DNA from: an uncultured Clostridia bacterium
GTDB taxonomy: Bacteria; Bacillota_A; Clostridia; TANB77; CAG-508
DNA: 10,482 bases
Direction of reading: 5' to 3'
Assembly (NCBI GenBank): GCA_947588915.1
Contig: CANPZA010000048.1
Location: 1 to 10,482 of the forward strand
In this document: piece by piece, positions 6,186-10,482 of the stretch
Layout of the letters: each line of letters begins with the position of its first letter
Position numbering within the stretch: position 1 is the stretch's first letter
Translations under genes and position numbers: made by a program
The notes under the pieces: model-generated
Told to the model about the DNA's origin: nothing
Databases searched by the model: none
What the model saw: the letters and a program-made list of their open reading frames with translations, nothing else

Positions 6186-6497
6186 ATGTATTATATTTAC
6201 ATGCTAAGATGTATAGATAATTCAATATATACAGGAATAACTAAAAATCTTGAAAACAGAATGAAAGAGCATTTTACTAAAAATAATTGTGCAAAATATA
6301 CATATACACATTCTGCAAAAAAATTAGAGAGTGTATGGCAAACTGAAAATAGAGCTTTAGCTGCAAAGCTTGAATATCATATAAAGAGATTGAAAAAACA
6401 AGAAAAGGAAGAATTAATTGTTAAAAATAATATAAAAGAATTATTATCAAGTAATATAGAAGCGGATAAATATATAAAGCTTAATAACTTAAAATAA
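6186..6497 (+). CDS. GIY-YIG nuclease-like protein, UPF0213 (YhbQ-type)
   Basis: This 103-residue protein has the GIY-YIG fold markers YYIYMLRC (2-9) and YTGIT (15-19), with R25 and E63 as the likely catalytic or metal-binding residues. The helix ending IKRLKKQEKEELI is characteristic of UPF0213 proteins. These are single-domain nucleases found as housekeeping genes in many bacteria, with a suggested but uncertain role in DNA repair. The RBS AGGAG (6173-6177) overlaps the stop codon of the methyltransferase gene, so translation of the two is probably coupled. The C-terminal 20 residues extend slightly beyond the core domain and are unremarkable. Confidence 0.92.
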   Translation: MYYIYMLRCIDNSIYTGITKNLENRMKEHFTKNNCAKYTYTHSAKKLESVWQTENRALAAKLEYHIKRLKKQEKEELIVKNNIKELLSSNIEADKYIKLNNLK

Positions 6498-6513
6498 TAT
6501 GAGGAGAAATAAA

Positions 6514-8289
6514 GTGAAAAAAATAAAAAATGAATCTACTAAAAATGTGTTAAAGAAATTATATAAAATACTTAATAAAAAGCAAAAAATATCTTTTACA
6601 ATAATTGTAGCAATTATGATTATTTCAGCAGGATTGACACAAGTAACACCCAAGGCTATTGGTTGGCTTACAGATGATATTTTATTGCAAAAAGAAATAT
6701 CATTTTTAAAAGTAATACCTTTTTTAATCTTAATCTTAAGTGTAAATGTTGCAAATGAAATTATAAAAATAATAAGAAGAGTAATGGTAGAAGATACTGC
6801 AACAAGGACAGAAAAATATGCAAGAGGAATGGTTATAAAATCTTTACTTATGGCACCTTTATCATATTTCAGAAAGAATATGACAGGGAATATACATGGG
6901 AGAATGAATAGATGCCTAGAAGGAACTGTAAAATTAGAAAAATTATTGTTTATGGATTTTACTCCAGCAATTTTTAATAGTATAGCAGCAATTATAACAA
7001 TATTTATAACATTACCATTTATTTTAGCCCTACCAATGATGTTAGTTATACCAATAGGAATATTTATTGTATTAAAACAAATTAATAGTCAAAAAGGAAT
7101 TCGAGTGGAATTATTAGAAAGTAAGTCACAAATAGATGGTACTATTGTAGAATTAATAAATGGTATAGAAGTAATAAGAATTAGTGATAGTGTTGATTTT
7201 GAAACAAAAAGATTTGATGAAAAATCAGAATTTTTAAGAAAAAAAGAAATGAAACATCATAAAGCAATGGCATTATATGATTGTCTAAAATTTATAAATC
7301 AGGCATTTTTTACAGTATTAATTATAGGCATCTCAACATATTTAGCAACTAAAAATATAATATCAGTTGGTAGTGTACTTACAGCATATTTATGCTTTAA
7401 TCAATTAATAAAACCATTAGAAGAATTACATAGAATATTTGATGAATTATCAGAATGTACAGTTCTTGCTACAGACTTTTTTAAAATGGTAGAAATACCA
7501 AATGATTTTTCATATAAAAAATTATCAGAAAAAAATGAAATGATAGAGACAAAATCAATAATAAAAATAGAAAACTTAATATTTTATTATGATGAAAATA
7601 AATATAAAATAGTATTGGATAATTTTAATTTATCAATAAAAAAAGGAATGTTTTTAGGAATTGCTGGTCCAAGTGGATGTGGTAAGTCATCATTAATAAA
7701 AGCAATTTGTAAGCTTGAAAAAGGATATGGAAATATTATTATAAATTCAAAAAAAATAGATTGTCTAAGTAGAAAAGATATCTCAAAAATAATAGCATTA
7801 GTTCCACAAAGTCCATTTTTAATAGCTGGAACAATTTATGAAAATATATGTTATGGTATTGATAGAGAAGTTTCTATGGAAGAGGTTAAAGAAGCTGCTA
7901 AGAAAGCATATATATATGATTATATAAATAGTTTACCAGATAAATTCGAATCTATTATTTCAGAAGGAGGAAATAATTTATCAGGAGGTCAAAAACAAAG
8001 AATTGCTATAGCCAGAATATTTTTAAGAAAACCTCAAATATTGATTTTGGATGAGGCAACATCAGCATTAGATAATACTTCTGAGAAATATATTCAAACA
8101 GAAATAGAAAGATTACAAAAGGAAAATAATACAACAATAATTTCTATAGCTCATAGGCTAACAACTCTAAAAAATTGCGATGAAATAATTGTTTTAAATG
8201 AAGGTAAAATAGCAGAAAAAGGAAAATATGATGAATTAATCGAAAAAGAAGGTATTTTTAGTAATATGTATTATGGAAAGCTAAAATAA
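6514..8289 (+). CDS. ABC exporter, fused membrane and ATPase domains
   Basis: The 591-residue protein has an N-terminal membrane domain (about 1-315, five or six hydrophobic segments) followed by an ATPase domain. Walker A GPSGCGKS is at 385-392, the Q-loop VPQSPF at about 430-435, the signature LSGGQ at 489-493, Walker B LILDEA at 510-515, and the switch histidine in SIAHRL at 547, so the ATPase looks competent. It is a half-transporter that would act as a homodimer or with a partner. The substrate cannot be inferred; lipid, drug and peptide exporters share this plan. The start is taken as GTG 6514: GAGGAG lies directly upstream with spacing about 7. ATG 6499 is in frame but overlaps that RBS and has no RBS of its own. 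It follows the GIY-YIG gene by 16 bases and is probably cotranscribed. Confidence 0.93.
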   Translation: MKKIKNESTKNVLKKLYKILNKKQKISFTIIVAIMIISAGLTQVTPKAIGWLTDDILLQKEISFLKVIPFLILILSVNVANEIIKIIRRVMVEDTATRTEKYARGMVIKSLLMAPLSYFRKNMTGNIHGRMNRCLEGTVKLEKLLFMDFTPAIFNSIAAIITIFITLPFILALPMMLVIPIGIFIVLKQINSQKGIRVELLESKSQIDGTIVELINGIEVIRISDSVDFETKRFDEKSEFLRKKEMKHHKAMALYDCLKFINQAFFTVLIIGISTYLATKNIISVGSVLTAYLCFNQLIKPLEELHRIFDELSECTVLATDFFKMVEIPNDFSYKKLSEKNEMIETKSIIKIENLIFYYDENKYKIVLDNFNLSIKKGMFLGIAGPSGCGKSSLIKAICKLEKGYGNIIINSKKIDCLSRKDISKIIALVPQSPFLIAGTIYENICYGIDREVSMEEVKEAAKKAYIYDYINSLPDKFESIISEGGNNLSGGQKQRIAIARIFLRKPQILILDEATSALDNTSEKYIQTEIERLQKENNTTIISIAHRLTTLKNCDEIIVLNEGKIAEKGKYDELIEKEGIFSNMYYGKLK

Positions 8290-8296
8290 GAAAAAC

Positions 8297-8324
8297 TTGT
8301 AAAATAATAAAAATATGTTAGAAT
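8297..8324 (+). promoter_or_regulatory. candidate promoter for the gene at 8374
   Basis: TTGTAA (8297-8302), 16 bases, then TAGAAT (8319-8324) preceded by TGT gives an extended -10 promoter. It would allow the membrane protein gene to be transcribed apart from the ABC exporter. No terminator hairpin is seen after the exporter stop at 8289. Confidence 0.5.
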
Positions 8325-8373
8325 AATTATGAAATTAAAATACATTAAGAAATTAATATAGAAAGAAAATATT

Positions 8374-9048
8374 ATGAAATTAGAAAATGAAAAAGAAAAA
8401 TTTGATATGAAAAAAGAATTTATATCCAAAGATTTAAATGAACTATTTAAGTTACTTGTAAAATTTTTTGTAATGATGGTATTGTTTGGATATATAGGAT
8501 ATGTTTATAGTAAAGATAATAATATAAGTATAAGTCATGGCATTATATTTGGTAGTATTTTTCCATTGGGAATAGCTATACTAAATTCAAATAATTATAA
8601 TAGTATATTCACTTATATAATATATACTATAGCGTATCTAATTATTGTGGACTATATACCAACATTTATAGGAATAATAGTGTTGTTTACAATAATACTT
8701 GTATTTATAGGAAAGTTTATTTATATAGAAAAAAAGGATAGAACAGAAGAAATATTAGAATATTATAATTCAAAAAAATCAAATAATACAATAACAACAT
8801 CAAATAATGAATCTGCAACAAAAGAAATAATTGAAAATTATAGCACAAAAAGACCTAATGAACGATTAAATGATTATGATGATGAAAGATTTTCTAATTA
8901 TGAAGAAGAATATGAATGTGAAATATGTTTTAAGAAAATATCTGAAGAAGAATTTGAATTATATGATTGTATGTGTGAAGAATGTTTTATGGAAGTACAT
9001 ATAGATGAGGATGGTCACTTTCATGATGATAAATATTTTAATTTATAA
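8374..9048 (+). CDS. membrane protein with C-terminal zinc-ribbon-like motif
   Basis: I do not recognise a named family. Of the 224 residues, about 24-46, 55-70, 76-93 and 96-117 form three or four hydrophobic segments. A polar, asparagine- and serine-rich linker (about 118-175) follows. The C-terminal part holds CEIC (182-185) and CMCEEC (199-204), with H209, H215 and H217 behind them. The cysteine spacing suggests a treble-clef or zinc-ribbon binding site in the cytoplasm. Such a plan, membrane anchor plus zinc ribbon, occurs in sensor and scaffold proteins, but no function can be given. The RBS is weak (AGAAAG before ATG 8374), and an internal ATG at 8407 is possible. It lies 54 bases before a PDDEXK_4-type nuclease gene and could share its transcript. 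Confidence 0.75.
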   Translation: MKLENEKEKFDMKKEFISKDLNELFKLLVKFFVMMVLFGYIGYVYSKDNNISISHGIIFGSIFPLGIAILNSNNYNSIFTYIIYTIAYLIIVDYIPTFIGIIVLFTIILVFIGKFIYIEKKDRTEEILEYYNSKKSNNTITTSNNESATKEIIENYSTKRPNERLNDYDDERFSNYEEEYECEICFKKISEEEFELYDCMCEECFMEVHIDEDGHFHDDKYFNL

Positions 9049-9102
9049 AGAAAAATTATATTTAATTTTAAAATATAGATTTAGCTAAAGGAGGAAAATG
9101 AA

Positions 9103-10155
9103 ATGGATTTTAATATTTATAATAAATTATTATCTGAGGCTTCAGAATTATATAACAAGAGACCTATAAAAGAAAAAACTTTTATGGATGTTTCAGGATA
9201 TCCGCATTATGAAAATGTATGTAGTAATATTTTAGCATTTTATTTTAATACTGTTGAAGAACATAATTTTAATAATCTAGTAATTAATTCATTAATTAAA
9301 GTATTAAAAAATAAGGATATTGATATTAATTTAATTAGTGATAATGACATTGTAAGTGTCAAAAGAGAATATACAACTTTAAAAGGAAATAGAATTGATA
9401 TTGTTCTTGAGACTGATAATCTTGTAATTGGAATTGAAAACAAACTTTATGCATCTGTCTATAATGATTTGCAGGATTATGCGAATACAATAAATAATAT
9501 CAATAAAAGGTCTATTAAGATACTCTTATCATTACATGATAATTCAGAAGAGTCCAAAAATACTGAATTTATAAATATTACATATCAAGAGCTATTTGAT
9601 CAATTAAATATTGATTTACTTGATTATCAAGAAACTAATAATAAGTGGTACATATTTATAAAAGAGTTTATTAAAAATTTAGAAAATTATGAGGGTGAAT
9701 CAAAAATGGAAGAGGAAATATTAAATTGGTTAAAAGAAAATAATGAAAAACTTGAAGAATTAGAAGAAATAAAGAAAATTGCTACAAAAAGTATTGAAAA
9801 GAAAGAAGAAGAATTAAAAATACTTTTAGAAGATAAACTAAAAATAAATTTTATTAAAATATGGAAGGGAAATACACAAATGGCTTGCTATATCGATTCT
9901 CCATATAAATACCACGTTGATGCAACTTTAACTCCAGCAGGGTGGAAGATTGGTTTGTTTACTTGGACAGCTATTAATAATAGTAAAATTAAGCAAATTT
10001 TACTTAACAGTGATTATAATATTATTGAAGATAATGGACAACATAGGAGGCTTTTTAAATATAGTTATGACACACCTCTAGAAGTAATATTAACTAAGGT
10101 AATTGAAATATATGAGTATATTGATAATAAATTTTTGAAAAATATAAGTGAATAA
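9103..10155 (+). CDS. PD-(D/E)XK nuclease superfamily protein (PDDEXK_4-like)
   Basis: The 350-residue protein opens with a YENVCSNILAFYFN segment (36-49) and continues to D99 in RIDIVLE and E112-N113-K114 in IGIENKLYA, followed by QDY (124-126). This order matches the PD-(D/E)XK nuclease fold as seen in PDDEXK_4 proteins. These are uncharacterised or defence-associated nucleases, often near mobile or restriction genes. Residues 202-248 form a charged helical, probably coiled-coil segment, and 249-350 a separate C-terminal domain of unknown fold. The start ATG 9103 follows AAAGGAGG with spacing about 7. An internal ATG at 9706 (residue 202) is also preceded by a good RBS. A methylase, toxin or other defence partner is not visible here, so the defence role is inference. 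Confidence 0.85.
   Translation: MDFNIYNKLLSEASELYNKRPIKEKTFMDVSGYPHYENVCSNILAFYFNTVEEHNFNNLVINSLIKVLKNKDIDINLISDNDIVSVKREYTTLKGNRIDIVLETDNLVIGIENKLYASVYNDLQDYANTINNINKRSIKILLSLHDNSEESKNTEFINITYQELFDQLNIDLLDYQETNNKWYIFIKEFIKNLENYEGESKMEEEILNWLKENNEKLEELEEIKKIATKSIEKKEEELKILLEDKLKINFIKIWKGNTQMACYIDSPYKYHVDATLTPAGWKIGLFTWTAINNSKIKQILLNSDYNIIEDNGQHRRLFKYSYDTPLEVILTKVIEIYEYIDNKFLKNISE
9691..9708 (+). promoter_or_regulatory. internal ribosome binding site and start within the PDDEXK_4-like gene
   Basis: GAGGGTGA (9691-9698) precedes an in-frame ATG (9706-9708) by 7 bases. Starting here would make a 149-residue protein consisting of the coiled coil and C-terminal domain without the nuclease. The site falls exactly at the boundary between the two domains. 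It may be chance in a purine-rich stretch. Confidence 0.4.
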
Positions 10156-10193
10156 TAAGGTAAAGTCATTTTTATCAGTCATAAAAGAAGAAA

Positions 10194-10374
10194 ATGTTCA
10201 AATTAGCATCAAACTGACCAGCCAGAAGCAATAGAATATTTAAGTAATAGAATAAAAGAAGGCAAGAAATACCAGACTTTACTTGGAGTTATAGGTTCAC
10301 GAAAAAACATTCACAATGGCAAACATAATAGAAAAGTACAAAAACCAACACTAGTTTTAGCACATAATAAAACG
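10194..10374 (+). pseudogene. uvrB: decayed 5' fragment of uvrB
   Basis: Read across frames the segment gives MFKLASN, then [39 protein letters not shown] and [13 protein letters not shown]. This is the N-terminus of the excision-repair helicase UvrB. The YKPTG part is lost by a deletion of about 14 bases near 10215, where the frame meets TGA. An extra C at 10300 breaks the Walker A motif (GSGKT reads GS-C-GAA-KT), and one base is missing near 10335. Homology ends at 10374, about 60 residues into a normally 650-residue protein. It cannot be functional. A complete uvrB should exist elsewhere, possibly nearby. Confidence 0.8.
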
Positions 10375-10440
10375 CATCTGCTTATAAATTTGATGAAATA
10401 AAAAGAACAGTAATTGAGATGAAAGATAATCTATTCTATT
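10375..10440 (+). other. unidentified short open frame after the uvrB fragment
   Basis: The frame through 10383 reads [20 protein letters not shown] and a tyrosine, and stops at TAA 10440-10442. It looks protein-like and may be the tail end of another gene joined to the uvrB fragment by a deletion. I do not recognise it. Confidence 0.25.
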
Positions 10441-10459
10441 AAAAAAGAGGTGATTTTGA

Positions 10460-10482
10460 TTGAATAATAAATTTCAAGAAGA
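10460..10482 (+). CDS. start of a gene running off the window (TTG start)
   Basis: AGAGGTGAT (10446-10454), a long match to the 16S rRNA 3' end, precedes TTG 10460 by 5 bases. The first codons read (M)NNKFQE and then leave the window. An earlier TTG at 10456 runs into TAA after two codons. The product cannot be identified; some UvrB proteins begin with a similar short polar stretch, so an intact uvrB is one possibility. Confidence 0.4.

Noticed and set aside
6499..6513. ATG 6499 as start of the ABC exporter
   Set aside because: This ATG overlaps the GAGGAG ribosome binding site of GTG 6514 and has no site of its own.
9240..9443. Minus-strand frame inside the nuclease gene
   Set aside because: It is antisense to a well-supported nuclease domain, has no RBS and shows no recognisable features. 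Similar antisense frames at 74-289, 410-628, 3685-4072, 4116-4322 and 5451-5681 were dropped for the same reason.
8374..10155. Calling the membrane protein and nuclease a known anti-phage system
   Set aside because: I recognise no established defence system with this pair, and no methylase, helicase or toxin partner is present in the window.

Overview
The window looks like chromosome from a very AT-rich, low-GC Firmicute, most likely a gut-type Clostridia or a relative. Strong Shine-Dalgarno sites (AAGGAG, AGGAGG, GAGGTGA), TTGACA/TATAAT-type promoters often with an extended -10, AGA-dominated arginine usage and the gene families present (DUF1836 regulator, FolC, FadD-like synthetase, NOL1/NOP2/Sun methyltransferase, UPF0213 GIY-YIG protein) all point that way. 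No rRNA, tRNA or CRISPR array was seen.

Layout. Positions 1-642 hold two nearly identical short copies of an Rpn/PD-(D/E)XK-transposase-type C-terminal tail without any nuclease domain. Copy 1 has lost its start signals; copy 2 has a strong RBS and a terminator. Positions 672-2481 (minus) are a two-gene unit, a DUF1836 regulator followed by folC. A compact divergent promoter (2504-2581) with back-to-back -35 boxes and an 8-5-8 palindrome separates it from a FadD-like acyl-CoA/acyl-ACP synthetase (2603-4332, plus). Positions 4374-5144 (minus) hold a small cysteine-rich protein and an orphan DUF1064 phage-type nuclease. Positions 5275-8289 (plus) hold an RNA m5C methyltransferase, a GIY-YIG protein and an ABC exporter in close succession. 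Positions 8374-10155 hold a membrane protein with a zinc-ribbon-like tail and a PDDEXK_4-type nuclease. The right end carries a decayed 5' fragment of uvrB and the first codons of another gene.

The most striking observation is in the FadD-like gene. Its reading frame is broken twice, and each break is one extra C in the same context, T-CGG-TT. In both places the ribosome would meet an in-frame CGG codon, and skipping the C gives a glycine codon and restores a full-length 575-residue enzyme with all late motifs. In roughly 2,900 codons of the other genes and the rest of this gene I find no other in-frame CGG, although the trinucleotide occurs six times out of frame on coding strands. This suggests either two coincident mutations or sequencing errors, or +1 recoding at an unassigned or starved CGG codon.

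Two further points concern possible small C-terminal partners. The stand-alone Rpn tails resemble the intragenic RpnS antitoxin idea, and the PDDEXK_4 gene has a well-placed internal RBS and ATG that would release its C-terminal half.
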